Notes: a model not told the origin generated them from the letters alone. A stretch of DNA of 23,768 bases from an uncultured Leptotrichiaceae bacterium (GCA_938037005.1 CALHVR010000061.1:1-23768); one strand, 5' to 3'; counted from the stretch's first letter, positions 7,698 through 15,441 are shown. Made by a program: numbers and translations.

Positions 7698-10175
7698 ATG
7701 TTTTTAGAAAAAACAGACAGGTTAGCTTTAGTTGATTTTAATGATGAACAAATAACTTACAGAGAATTAATAAATAGAATAAAATATTTTTCAAAAAATA
7801 TAATTGATTTGAGTAAAAATGAATTTGGTTTAATTATAATGGAAAATAGAGTTGAATGGATTTACAGTTTTTTTGCTATTTGGGATAAAAATTCTGCTGT
7901 AATAGCGTTGGATGCTTTAAGCAATTCAAAAGAAATTTTGTATGTATTAGAAGATTCAAATCCGAAAATTGTAATGTGTTCAAATGAAACTGAAAAAAAT
8001 ATTTTAGAAGCATTGGAAAATTATAGTAAAAAAAATAAAATAAAGGTAATAAATGTTGATAAAAATAAAATTGATAAAATAAAATTAGATGAAATTAAAA
8101 AAGAAGATGTTATTTTACAAAATCCAGAGGGTGATGAAACTGCAGCAATGCTTTATACTTCAGGAACAACAGGAAATCCTAAAGGTGTTATGTTGTCGTT
8201 TAATAATTTAGATGCTGAAATTGAAGGGATTTATGAAAAAGAGATATTTGACCATAGAGATCAAATATTGGCAATATTACCATTTCATCATATATTACCA
8301 TTAACAGCGACTATTTTATTGATGTTTAGAAAACAAACTTCTATAGTTTTAGTGAATAAAGTAGCAAGTAAAGAAATTCTGGAAGCATTAGATAAAAATA
8401 GAGTTACTGCATTAATAGGAGTTCCAAGATTATATAAATTATTTTATGATGGAATTAAGCAACAAATTGATGCAAAAGCAATAACTAGAGTTATTTATAA
8501 AATAATGACCAAAGTGAAATCTCCTAAAATTAAGAAAAAAATATTTAAGAAAGTACATGATAAATTTGGAGGACATTTAAAATTTATTGTTTCTGGTGGA
8601 GCAAAATTGGATCCAGAAATTGGAGAATTTTATGAAACAATAGGATTTGCTTGTGTTGAAGGATATGGTTTAACAGAAACATCACCCGTTTTAGCTGTAA
8701 ATTCAATAAAAGAAAGAAAAATTGGCACAGTAGGTAAAAAACTATACAATGTTGAAGTAAAAATTGTGGATGAGGAGCTTTGGGTTAGAGGGCCTATCGT
8801 TATGAAAGGCTATTATAATAAAGATGAAAAGACGAAAGAAGTTATTACGGAAGATGGTTGGTTTAAAACTGGAGATTTAGCAAGTATTGACAATGAAGGT
8901 TTTATAACAATAAATGGTAGAAAAAATGCTATGATAGTGTTATCAAATGGTAAGAACATAGATCCTGAAACATTAGAAAATAGAGTTTTAGCAGAGAGTA
9001 ATTATTTAATAAAAGAAATTGGAATTTTTGGAAGAAATGATAAATTAGTTGCAATAATTGTACCTGAAATGATGGAAATTAGAAAAAGAGGAATTACTAA
9101 TATAAAGGCATATATAAAAAATATAATTGAAGATTATAACTTAAAAGTTCATAATTATGAGAAAATTTTAGATTATAAAATATATGAAGAAGAATTACCT
9201 AAAACGAGAGTAGGAAAAGTAAGAAGATTTATGCTTCCAGAAGTTTATGAAAAAGGTCAAAATGAAAAGAAAATAATAGAAGAACCTAATTCTGAAATTT
9301 ATAAATTATTAAAAGAATATGTGAAAAAAAATAAAGGGATTGAAGCAATGCCTGAAGAAAATTTAGAACTAGAAATCGGTATGGATTCACTTGATATTGT
9401 TGAATTTTTTGCATATATTGAAAATAGTTTTGGAGTAGAAATTACAGAAAAAGAATTTTCAGAAATAAATAATTTGAAATTATTATCAAAGTACATTGAA
9501 GAAAAAGCAACAAAAATAGAAAACACTGAGATGGATTGGGCTCAAATAATAAATGACGTTCAGCCAATAGCTGAAAGAAATAATTGGATGACAAAAGTAA
9601 TAAAAAAAGTGTTTGATATTCCAATAAAAATGTATTTTAAATTGAAAAAAATAGATAAAGATAAGATTACGACAGAACCACAAATATTTATATCAAATCA
9701 TCAAAGTTTTGTTGATGCTTTAGTTCTTGGGAGTTTATTACCAGAAAAAATAATGTATAATACAATGTTTTTAGCAATTGATTGGTATTTTAAAGGTAAA
9801 ATATTAAGTAAATTAGTAGAAAATGGTAATGTTGTATTGATTGATATAAATCATAACATAAGAAAAAGCGTTGAAGAAATTACAGCTCATATAAAATCTG
9901 GAAGAAATGTGTTGATTTTTCCGGAAGGTGCAAGAAGTAAAGATGGAAAAGTTGCTGAGTTTAAAAAAGTATTTGCGATAATTGCGAAGGAATTAGATGT
10001 AGATATTCAATGTTTTGGAATAAAGGGTGCATTTGAAGCATATTCAAGATATATGAAATTTCCTAAGCCAAAACATATTGAGGTGGCAGTTCTTGATAAA
10101 ATAAGACCAGAAGGAAGTTATGAAGACATAGTAAGAAAAGCTGAAAAAATTATAAAAGAATATGTAGAAAATTAA
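7698..10175 (+). CDS. AMP-binding acyl synthetase - acyl carrier protein - PlsC acyltransferase fusion
   Basis: The product has 825 residues and three domains in order. Residues 1-520 are an AMP-forming acyl-CoA/acyl-ACP synthetase: P-loop YTSGTTGNPKG at 153-163, GYGLTETSP at 322-330, TGD at 391-393, and catalytic Lys507 in KTRVGKVRR. Residues 535-605 are an acyl carrier domain with GMDSLD, where Ser564 is the predicted phosphopantetheine site. Residues 635-825 are a PlsC/LPLAT acyltransferase with the HX4D motif in NHQSFVD (H668, D673) and FPEGARS (741-747). The natural reading is that fatty acids are adenylated, loaded onto the built-in carrier, then passed to a lysophospholipid or glycerol-phosphate acceptor at the membrane. 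E. coli Aas does a similar job with two domains in the opposite order and no carrier domain. RBS AAAGGAAG precedes the ATG. Confidence 0.92.
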   Translation: MFLEKTDRLALVDFNDEQITYRELINRIKYFSKNIIDLSKNEFGLIIMENRVEWIYSFFAIWDKNSAVIALDALSNSKEILYVLEDSNPKIVMCSNETEKNILEALENYSKKNKIKVINVDKNKIDKIKLDEIKKEDVILQNPEGDETAAMLYTSGTTGNPKGVMLSFNNLDAEIEGIYEKEIFDHRDQILAILPFHHILPLTATILLMFRKQTSIVLVNKVASKEILEALDKNRVTALIGVPRLYKLFYDGIKQQIDAKAITRVIYKIMTKVKSPKIKKKIFKKVHDKFGGHLKFIVSGGAKLDPEIGEFYETIGFACVEGYGLTETSPVLAVNSIKERKIGTVGKKLYNVEVKIVDEELWVRGPIVMKGYYNKDEKTKEVITEDGWFKTGDLASIDNEGFITINGRKNAMIVLSNGKNIDPETLENRVLAESNYLIKEIGIFGRNDKLVAIIVPEMMEIRKRGITNIKAYIKNIIEDYNLKVHNYEKILDYKIYEEELPKTRVGKVRRFMLPEVYEKGQNEKKIIEEPNSEIYKLLKEYVKKNKGIEAMPEENLELEIGMDSLDIVEFFAYIENSFGVEITEKEFSEINNLKLLSKYIEEKATKIENTEMDWAQIINDVQPIAERNNWMTKVIKKVFDIPIKMYFKLKKIDKDKITTEPQIFISNHQSFVDALVLGSLLPEKIMYNTMFLAIDWYFKGKILSKLVENGNVVLIDINHNIRKSVEEITAHIKSGRNVLIFPEGARSKDGKVAEFKKVFAIIAKELDVDIQCFGIKGAFEAYSRYMKFPKPKHIEVAVLDKIRPEGSYEDIVRKAEKIIKEYVEN

Positions 10176-10179
10176 GAAA

Positions 10180-10210
10180 AATAAAAGGGGAATTAATTTC
10201 CTCTTTTATT
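10180..10210 (+). terminator. Probable terminator after the acyl-activating fusion gene
   Basis: AATAAAAGGGGAA (10180-10192) pairs with TTCCTCTTTTATT (10198-10210) across a 5-base loop, with one G-U pair. The T-rich tract is within the 3' arm, not beyond it, so efficiency is uncertain. Confidence 0.62.
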
Positions 10211-10271
10211 GTAATTGAAAATTTTAAATTATAAGGTTGTACTTTTTAGTTTAAAATTTAAAGGAGAAATT

Positions 10272-10571
10272 ATGAATATTTTTGATGTAAAAAACATTGA
10301 TAAAACTAAAGAAATTGTAGAAATGTTGAAAGAAAATGAAAATGTAAGAATAGAAAAAATAATATCAACTGGTCAAACAACAGATTGGATGGAACAAGAG
10401 CAAGAGGAATTTGTAATGCTTATTCAGGGGGAAGCGATAATTGAGTATAAAAATAAAAAGCAAGAATTAAGAGCAGGAGATACTGTAATAATAAAAAAGA
10501 ATGAAAAACATAGAGTATCATATACGAGTGAAAATCCTTGTTGTATTTGGATTTGTGTATTTTATGATTAA
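10272..10571 (+). CDS. Small cupin-domain protein
   Basis: A 99-residue single cupin barrel. Motif 1 reads TTDWMEQEQEEFVMLIQGEA (36-55), where the usual HxH metal ligands are replaced by Trp/Glu/Gln. This resembles the cupin subgroup with a WxDQ pattern. Motif 2, GDTVIIKKNEKHRVSY (69-84), keeps a His at 80. The role is unknown: members of this group may bind a small ligand or isomerise a sugar, and metal binding is uncertain. The start is the ATG at 10272, preceded by AAGGAG (10261-10266); a TTG frame opening at 10215 overlaps the terminator region and has no ribosome binding site. It lies 30 bases before a Gfo/Idh/MocA oxidoreductase and is probably cotranscribed. I saw no convincing promoter in the 96 bases upstream. 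Confidence 0.85.
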   Translation: MNIFDVKNIDKTKEIVEMLKENENVRIEKIISTGQTTDWMEQEQEEFVMLIQGEAIIEYKNKKQELRAGDTVIIKKNEKHRVSYTSENPCCIWICVFYD

Positions 10572-10601
10572 ATTTTTTTTATAAAGAAAAGAGAGGAAAG
10601 A

Positions 10602-11582
10602 ATGAAAATAGGAATTGTAGGAGCAGGAATGATTGTTCCTGATTTTTTAAAAGCGATGGAAAAATTAAAAGAAAAAGGCGAAAATATTGAATTTGTTGCA
10701 ATTAGTGCTACTCAAAATGGTATAGAAAGAATGAAAAAATATTCTAAAGAGTATGAGATAAAAAATATTTACACAAATTATGATGAAATGTTAGAAGATG
10801 AGATAGATACAGTTTATGTGGCAATACCGAATAATTTGCATTTTGAATTTGCAAAAAAAGCATTAGATAAAAATAAACATGTAATTTTAGAAAAACCATT
10901 TACGACAACTCTTAAAGAAACGAAAGAGCTAATAAAAATAGCAGAAGAGAAAAAAGTATTACTATTTGAGGCTATTTCAAATCAATATTTTCCAAACTAT
11001 TTAAAAACAAAAGAGTTAGTAAGTGAAATTGGAGAAATAAAAATAGTACAATTAAATTTTTCACAATATTCAAGTAGATATGATAGATTTAAAAAAGGAG
11101 ATATTGCACCGGCATTTGATCCTAGAAAATCTGGTGGAGCTTTAATGGATTTGAATGTTTACAATATACACTTTGTAGTAGGATTATTTGGTAAGCCAAA
11201 AGATGTGAAATATATCGCGAACATTGAAAAAGACATTGATACTTCGGGAGTTTTAATATTAGATTATGGTACTTTTAAATGTGTTGCGATTGGAGCAAAA
11301 GATTGCAATGCACCGTTATCAATGAATATTCAGGGAGATAAAGGTTATATAAATAGTCAAAGTCCAGCAAATATTTATAGTGAATTTATTTTTGTAAAAA
11401 ATGATGGTAAACAAGAATGTTATAAATTAAATGAAGTTAAAGAAAGACTCTATTATGAATTACAGGAATTTATGAGATTGTATAAAGAAAAAGACTTTTT
11501 AAAAATGAAAGAGTATAACGATAATACTAAAATTGTTATGGAAATATTGGAAAAAGCTAGAAAATATGCAGGGTTGTATTGA
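10602..11582 (+). CDS. Gfo/Idh/MocA family NAD(P)-dependent oxidoreductase
   Basis: The 326-residue protein begins with a Rossmann strand-turn MKIGIVGAGMIVPDFLKAM, the dinucleotide-binding GxGxxxPDF pattern of this family. AIPNNLHFEFAKKAL (74-88) and the catalytic LEKPFTTT (96-103) follow, then the C-terminal substrate half with GGALMDLNVYNIHFVVGLFG (178-197). Members oxidise or reduce sugars, inositols or related polyols; the substrate cannot be read here. RBS AGAGGAAAG precedes the ATG. It follows the cupin gene closely, which would fit a small sugar-handling unit, but nothing else in the window confirms a pathway. It ends in TGA, and the next gene has its own promoter. Confidence 0.92.
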   Translation: MKIGIVGAGMIVPDFLKAMEKLKEKGENIEFVAISATQNGIERMKKYSKEYEIKNIYTNYDEMLEDEIDTVYVAIPNNLHFEFAKKALDKNKHVILEKPFTTTLKETKELIKIAEEKKVLLFEAISNQYFPNYLKTKELVSEIGEIKIVQLNFSQYSSRYDRFKKGDIAPAFDPRKSGGALMDLNVYNIHFVVGLFGKPKDVKYIANIEKDIDTSGVLILDYGTFKCVAIGAKDCNAPLSMNIQGDKGYINSQSPANIYSEFIFVKNDGKQECYKLNEVKERLYYELQEFMRLYKEKDFLKMKEYNDNTKIVMEILEKARKYAGLY

Positions 11583-11612
11583 AGAAGAAATATAGAAGAG
11601 AAAATTACTTAT

Positions 11613-11641
11613 TTGAGAATAACACCAAAATATGATATAAT
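11613..11641 (+). promoter_or_regulatory. Promoter for the methyltransferase-dhaM-rimM-trmD operon
   Basis: TTGAGA (11613-11618), 17 bp, TATAAT (11636-11641), with a TGn extension (11633-11635) upstream of the -10. The ATG follows 27 bases later. Confidence 0.82.
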
Positions 11642-11668
11642 AAATCATAAAAAAATTAGGAGAATAAA

Positions 11669-12232
11669 ATGCGAAATAATATTTATGTAGGGTTAGTTCA
11701 TTATCCTGTATATAATAAAAATGAAAGTATTGTAGCTACATCAGTTACAAATTTTGATATACATGATATTTCAAGAACTTGCAGGACTTATGATATAAAA
11801 AAATATTTTATAATAAATAATGTTGATGCACAGCAAGAATTAACGAATAGAATAATAAATTATTGGACTGAAGGGGACGGAATTGATTTTAATAAGAACA
11901 GAAAAGAAGCCTTTGAAAATACAGATTTAGAAGATACCGTTCAAACAGCGGTAGAAACTATAAAGAAAATAGAAGGAAAAGAACCTAAAATTATAACTAC
12001 ATCAGCAAGAATTTTTCCCAATACAGTGTCGTATAGCGATTTAGGAAAAGAAATTGTAGAAGATGAGAGTCCATATTTAATTTTATTTGGGACAGGTTGG
12101 GGGTTGACAGAAGAAATAATGAATATGTCATATAAGATTTTAGAACCAATAAGAGGTAAAACAAAATATAATCATTTATCAGTTAGAAGTGCAGTTTCAA
12201 TAATATTGGATAGACTTTTAGGTGAAAATTAA
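11669..12232 (+). CDS. Predicted SAM-dependent RNA methyltransferase (PF09936-type, SPOUT-like)
   Basis: The 187-residue product matches what I recall of the Methyltrn_RNA_4 family (PF09936). The N-terminus IYVGLVHYPVYNKNESIVATSVTNFDIHDISRTCRTYDI is the family signature. The middle has WTEGDGIDFNKNRKEAFENT, and the C-terminal LILFGTGWGLTEEIM (136-150) looks like a SPOUT knot SAM-binding loop. The target is unknown; structure-based annotation suggests RNA methylation. RBS TTAGGAG precedes the ATG. It heads an operon that ends with rimM and trmD, so two predicted SPOUT methyltransferases sit together, which supports a role in rRNA or tRNA modification. Confidence 0.85.
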   Translation: MRNNIYVGLVHYPVYNKNESIVATSVTNFDIHDISRTCRTYDIKKYFIINNVDAQQELTNRIINYWTEGDGIDFNKNRKEAFENTDLEDTVQTAVETIKKIEGKEPKIITTSARIFPNTVSYSDLGKEIVEDESPYLILFGTGWGLTEEIMNMSYKILEPIRGKTKYNHLSVRSAVSIILDRLLGEN

Positions 12233-12251
12233 AAAAAGGAGAAAATAAAGG

Positions 12252-12659
12252 ATGGCAAAAGGATTAGTAGGAATTGTCGTAGTTAGTCATAGTAATAAAT
12301 TAGCTGAAGAAATAATTAATTTTGTAGAAGTATTAAAAAATGAAGATTTTTCAATAGAAAATGGTGGAAATAGTAAAAGTGAAGTTTATGGAACAAATCC
12401 GGGAAATGTAGTTGAAGCTATAAAAAGGGCAGATAAAGGAGCGGGAGTACTTGTGTTTGTAGATATGGGAAGCTCAGTTTATAATGCGTTGGAAGCAAAA
12501 AAAATTCTAGAAAATGAAATTAAAGTTGAGATTGCAGATGCTCCTTTAGTTGAAGGAATAATCTCTGCGGTTGCTTCAAACTTTGATGATACGAGCTTAG
12601 AAGAATTAAAAGCAATAGCAGAAGACAGTAGAAACTTCAAAAAAATAAGAGGAAAATAA
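12252..12659 (+). CDS. DhaM-like PTS EIIA (mannose-type) phosphotransfer protein
   Basis: This 135-residue protein resembles the N-terminal domain of DhaM, the PTS-dependent phosphotransferase subunit of dihydroxyacetone kinase. GIVVVSHSNKLAEEI (7-21) carries the predicted phospho-His13. VFVDMGSSVYNALEAKKIL fits the DLGS-MN region of DhaM, and IADAPLVEGIISAVASNF fits APLVEGA. It lacks the HPr and EI-like domains of E. coli DhaM. No dhaK or dhaL lies in the window. It sits between the methyltransferase and rimM with 19- and 11-base gaps and its own RBS (AAAGGAG), so it is part of the RNA-modification operon. It could serve a dihydroxyacetone kinase encoded elsewhere or have a regulatory role. 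Confidence 0.82.
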   Translation: MAKGLVGIVVVSHSNKLAEEIINFVEVLKNEDFSIENGGNSKSEVYGTNPGNVVEAIKRADKGAGVLVFVDMGSSVYNALEAKKILENEIKVEIADAPLVEGIISAVASNFDDTSLEELKAIAEDSRNFKKIRGK

Positions 12660-12670
12660 AAGGAAATAAA

Positions 12671-13183
12671 ATGGATAATAATTTAGTAACGATAGGAACA
12701 GTTGTAGGGACACATCATTTGACAGGAACAGTAAAAATAAACTCAATTTTTGAGGAAATAGATGCAATTATAGGCGAAAGAGTGTTACTTGAAAAAGGTG
12801 ATGCACGAAAATTATTAACTATAAAAAGTGTAAAAAGATTAAATGATAAAAAATTGATGTTAAATTTTGTTGAGATAAATAACATTGAACAAGCAAAGGA
12901 AATAAATGGTTTTCAAATAAAAATAAGAAGAGATTTATTGCCGGAAAAAAATGAAAATGAATTTTATATAAAAGATTTATTAGGTGTTAGTGTTTATGAA
13001 AATGGTGAAAAAATTGGGGAAGTTTTAGATGTAATGGAAACGGCAGCCCATGAAATTTTAATAGTTAAAGATATTGTGAGTAAAGAGGAAATTATGATAC
13101 CACTTATTGAACAATTTGTAGAAGAAATTGATTTTAAAAATAATAAAATTAATGTTGTATTAATTGAAGGAATGAGAGAGTAA
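12671..13183 (+). CDS. rimM: Ribosome maturation factor RimM
   Basis: RimM assists assembly of the 30S subunit head by binding ribosomal protein S19. The 170-residue length is normal. The N-terminal RimM beta-barrel starts with TIGTVVGTHHLTGTVKINS (7-25, usually GxIxxxHGxxGxVKV). The C-terminal PRC-barrel has FYIKDLLGVSVYENGEKIGEVLDV and the conserved EILIVKD-IPLIEQFVEEID. RBS AAAAGGAAA precedes the ATG. The stop codon overlaps the start of trmD by one base (TAATG), the usual rimM-trmD pairing with translational coupling. Confidence 0.95.
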   Translation: MDNNLVTIGTVVGTHHLTGTVKINSIFEEIDAIIGERVLLEKGDARKLLTIKSVKRLNDKKLMLNFVEINNIEQAKEINGFQIKIRRDLLPEKNENEFYIKDLLGVSVYENGEKIGEVLDVMETAAHEILIVKDIVSKEEIMIPLIEQFVEEIDFKNNKINVVLIEGMRE

Positions 13184-13938
13184 TGAAAATAAGGGTATTG
13201 ACACTATTTCCAGAATTATTTAATACATATTTAGAACAAACGATACATAAAAGAGCAGTAGAACTAGGAAGTATTGTATTTGATATTGTAAATATTCGTG
13301 AATATACTCAAAATAAGCATAATCAAATGGATGATATGCCATTTGGTGGTGGAGCAGGAATGGTTTTAAAACCAGAAGCGTATTGGAATTATTTTGAAAA
13401 AATAAACAAAGAGAGTAAAAAACGACCGTATATAATTTTTGTTAGCCCTCAAGGGAAAACTCTAACACATGAAAAAGTATTGGAATTATCAAATTTAGAA
13501 GAGATAATTATAATTTCAGGACGATACGAAGGTTTGGATCAAAGAGTTATAGATAAATTTGTAGATGAAGAAATTTCCATTGGGGATTATGTTTTAAGTA
13601 GTGGAGATTTACCAGCTTTAGTGCTAATGGATTCGATTACAAGAATAAGAGAAGGGGTTATAAAAAAAGAATCTTTTGAAACAGATTCATTTTATAACGG
13701 ACTTTTAGGTTTTCCACAATATACAAGACCGATTGAAATAGATGGAATGGAAGTTCCAGAAGTTTTAAGAAGTGGAAATCATAAAATGATAGACGAATAT
13801 CGTGAAAAAAAATCGATTGAAAAAACTATACGAAATCGTCCTGATTTATTTGAAAAAAAAATGTTAGAGGATGAAAAATTTGTAGAAAAATATGAAAAAT
13901 TAATTTTAGGTAAAACTAAAAAGAGAAGTAAAAGATAA
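13183..13938 (+). CDS. trmD: tRNA (guanine-37-N1)-methyltransferase TrmD
   Basis: TrmD methylates G37 next to the anticodon and prevents +1 frameshifting. The 251-residue product has the full motif set: LFPELF near the start, the GGGAGMVLKPEAY segment, VSPQGKTL, ISGRYEGLDQRV, the SPOUT trefoil-knot stretch EISIGDYVLSSGDLPALVLM, and LLGFPQYTRP near the C-terminal half. The Lys/Arg-rich C-terminal tail is normal. Its ATG uses the last base of the rimM stop. This is the last gene of the operon. I found no clear terminator before the rpmF promoter 37 bases downstream, so some read-through into rpmF is possible. Confidence 0.97.
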   Translation: MKIRVLTLFPELFNTYLEQTIHKRAVELGSIVFDIVNIREYTQNKHNQMDDMPFGGGAGMVLKPEAYWNYFEKINKESKKRPYIIFVSPQGKTLTHEKVLELSNLEEIIIISGRYEGLDQRVIDKFVDEEISIGDYVLSSGDLPALVLMDSITRIREGVIKKESFETDSFYNGLLGFPQYTRPIEIDGMEVPEVLRSGNHKMIDEYREKKSIEKTIRNRPDLFEKKMLEDEKFVEKYEKLILGKTKKRSKR

Positions 13939-13974
13939 AAATGATAAATTATAGGGGGTGTTAGGAAAAAGTAC

Positions 13975-14003
13975 TTGACAAAAATGAAAAAAATGATTAT
14001 AAT
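13975..14003 (+). promoter_or_regulatory. Consensus promoter for rpmF
   Basis: TTGACA (13975-13980), exactly 17 bp, TATAAT (13998-14003). This is the only perfect-consensus sigma-70 promoter I found in the window and fits a highly expressed ribosomal protein gene. A second TATAAT lies at 14010-14015 without a matching -35. Confidence 0.92.
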
Positions 14004-14024
14004 GATGTGTATAATCAAATTAAT

Positions 14025-14045
14025 TAATAGCAATAATGCTTATTA
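14025..14045 (+). promoter_or_regulatory. Small hairpin in the rpmF 5' leader
   Basis: TAATAGCA (14025-14032) can pair with TGCTTATTA (14037-14045) with one bulged T and a 4-base loop, about 15 bases upstream of the rpmF ribosome binding site AAAGGAG. A regulatory role, such as autoregulation, is a guess. Confidence 0.35.
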
Positions 14046-14078
14046 CATATCAATAAAGGGAAAGGAGTCGATAGTAAA

Positions 14079-14258
14079 ATGGCAGTACCTAAGAAAAGAA
14101 CGTCAAAAGCAAAAAGAAATATGAGAAGAGCACATGACTCAATTTCAGCTCCAAATGTTATAGTAGAAGCTGATGGAACAGTTAGAAGACCTCACAGATT
14201 AAATTTAGAAACTGGAGTATATAGAGGAAGACAAGTGTTAAAAGTAGACGCTGAATAA
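14079..14258 (+). CDS. rpmF: 50S ribosomal protein L32
   Basis: A 59-codon gene whose product starts MAVPKKRTSKAKRNMRRAHD, the universal L32 N-terminus, followed by VRRPHRLNLETGVYRGRQVL. The cysteine-containing zinc motifs are absent, so this is the C-minus, zinc-independent form. It binds 23S rRNA in the large subunit. AAAGGAG (14061-14067) serves as ribosome binding site, with a slightly long gap. In many bacteria rpmF is followed by plsX and fabH; here it has its own promoter and terminator and plsX is missing between it and fabH. Confidence 0.97.
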   Translation: MAVPKKRTSKAKRNMRRAHDSISAPNVIVEADGTVRRPHRLNLETGVYRGRQVLKVDAE

Positions 14259-14263
14259 TAGAG

Positions 14264-14296
14264 AGCAAGGTACTTAAATATCTTGCTTTTTGTTTT
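14264..14296 (+). terminator. Rho-independent terminator after rpmF
   Basis: AGCAAGGTA (14264-14272) pairs with TATCTTGCT (14279-14287), with one G-U pair and a 6-base loop. The T-rich tail TTTTTGTTTT follows. Confidence 0.85.
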
Positions 14297-14310
14297 AAAA
14301 AATGATATTT

Positions 14311-14361
14311 AACAATTAAATGTAAGTATGATGAAATACTAAATTTAATTGTTTTTTTTTT
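14311..14361 (+). terminator. Second terminator-like hairpin upstream of fabH
   Basis: AACAATTAAAT (14311-14321) pairs perfectly with ATTTAATTGTT (14343-14353), followed by T continuing to 14361. The 21-base loop can itself fold (AGTA with TACT). It doubles the transcription barrier between rpmF and fabH. Confidence 0.75.
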
Positions 14362-14377
14362 GATTTTATGGTAAAAT
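14350..14377 (+). promoter_or_regulatory. Probable promoter for fabH
   Basis: TTGTTT (14350-14355), 16 bp, TAAAAT (14372-14377) with a TGn extension. The -35 falls in the 3' arm and T run of the preceding terminator. The sequence is AT-rich, so this is a moderate call. Confidence 0.5.
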
Positions 14378-14420
14378 TTGGTAATGATAGGTTGTCAGAA
14401 AGAAAAAAGAGGAGAATATA

Positions 14421-15398
14421 ATGAAAATAGGAATTTTAGGAACAGGTTCTTATGTACCGGAAAAAATTTTAACTAATGATGATTTAGCTAAAATGGTAGA
14501 TACAAATGATGAATGGATAACAACAAGAACTGGAATAAAAGAAAGACGAATTGTAGCAAAAAATGAAGCAACTTCAGATTTAGCAATAAAAGCAGCAGAA
14601 AGAGCAATAGAAAATGCAGGTATTGATAAAAATGAAATTGATTTAGTTATTGTTGCAACAATTACGCCAGATCATATAGCAGCTTCAACGGCAGCAATAG
14701 TACAAGATAAATTAGGAATAAAAGCAGCGGCATTTGATTTGTCTGCAGCTTGTACTGGATTTGTATATGCTTATGCTAGTGGATATAGTTTTATAAAAGC
14801 AGGAGTTTATAAAAAAGTATTAGTAATTGGTGCTGAAATAATGTCAAGTATAGTAGATTGGGAAGATAGAAATACTTGTGTATTATTTGGAGATGGTGCA
14901 GGAGCGGCAGTGTTAGGTGAAGTAGAAACAGGAGGACATTTAGCATTACATTTAGTAGCTGATGGTTCTGGTGCTTCAGAACTTTCAGTTCCGTCAAGTG
15001 GAACGAGAAAGCCTATCACAAAAGAAACTATTGATAATAAAGAAGTTTACTTACAGATGAATGGAAGAGAAATTTTTAAATTTGCTGTAAAAGTTTTTCC
15101 TGAATCAGTGGATGATGTTTTAATGCAAGCACATTTAACTGCAGATGATGTAGATTTATTTATTCCACATCAAGCAAATATTAGGATAATTGAATCGATT
15201 GCAAAAAGATATAAACAACCATTAGATAAATTCTTCGTGAATCTTCATAAATATGGGAATACTTCCGGTGCGACAATTCCTATAGCTTTAGATGAAGCAA
15301 ATAGAGAAGGTAGACTTAAAAAAGGTGACAAATTTGTAGCAACAGGTTTTGGTGGAGGTCTTACATATGGATCAATGTTGCTAGAATGGTCAAAATAA
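14421..15398 (+). CDS. fabH: Beta-ketoacyl-ACP synthase III
   Basis: FabH starts type II fatty-acid synthesis by condensing an acyl-CoA primer (often acetyl-CoA) with malonyl-ACP. The 325-residue product has the complete catalytic triad: Cys111 in LSAACTGFVYAY, His250 in LFIPHQANIRIIESI, and Asn280 in HKYGNTSGATIP. The N-terminal GTGSYVPEKILTNDDLAKMVDTNDEWI and TRTGIKERRI are typical, as is the C-terminal GFGGGLTYGSMLLEW. RBS AAGAGGAG precedes the ATG. It is first of a fabH - membrane protein - fabD unit. Primer preference (straight or branched) cannot be read here. Confidence 0.97.
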   Translation: MKIGILGTGSYVPEKILTNDDLAKMVDTNDEWITTRTGIKERRIVAKNEATSDLAIKAAERAIENAGIDKNEIDLVIVATITPDHIAASTAAIVQDKLGIKAAAFDLSAACTGFVYAYASGYSFIKAGVYKKVLVIGAEIMSSIVDWEDRNTCVLFGDGAGAAVLGEVETGGHLALHLVADGSGASELSVPSSGTRKPITKETIDNKEVYLQMNGREIFKFAVKVFPESVDDVLMQAHLTADDVDLFIPHQANIRIIESIAKRYKQPLDKFFVNLHKYGNTSGATIPIALDEANREGRLKKGDKFVATGFGGGLTYGSMLLEWSK

Positions 15399-15412
15399 AA
15401 AAGAAAGGAAAG

Positions 15413-15428
15413 GTACTTAAAAAAGTAC
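15413..15428. repeat. Inverted repeat before the small membrane protein gene
   Basis: GTACTT (15413-15418) and AAGTAC (15423-15428) form a perfect dyad with an AAAA centre. It lies between fabH and the next ribosome binding site (AAGGTGAAG). No T run follows, so it is not a standard terminator. It may be an operator half, an mRNA stabiliser or chance. Confidence 0.4.
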
Positions 15429-15441
15429 AGAAGGTGAAGTT

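Noticed and set aside
14267..15421. AAGGTACTTAAA occurs on both sides of fabH (14267-14278 and 15410-15421)
   Set aside because: Considered as a regulator site (loosely FapR-like), but the first copy is part of a terminator, the second part of a short dyad, and repeated 12-mers are expected by chance in DNA this AT-rich.
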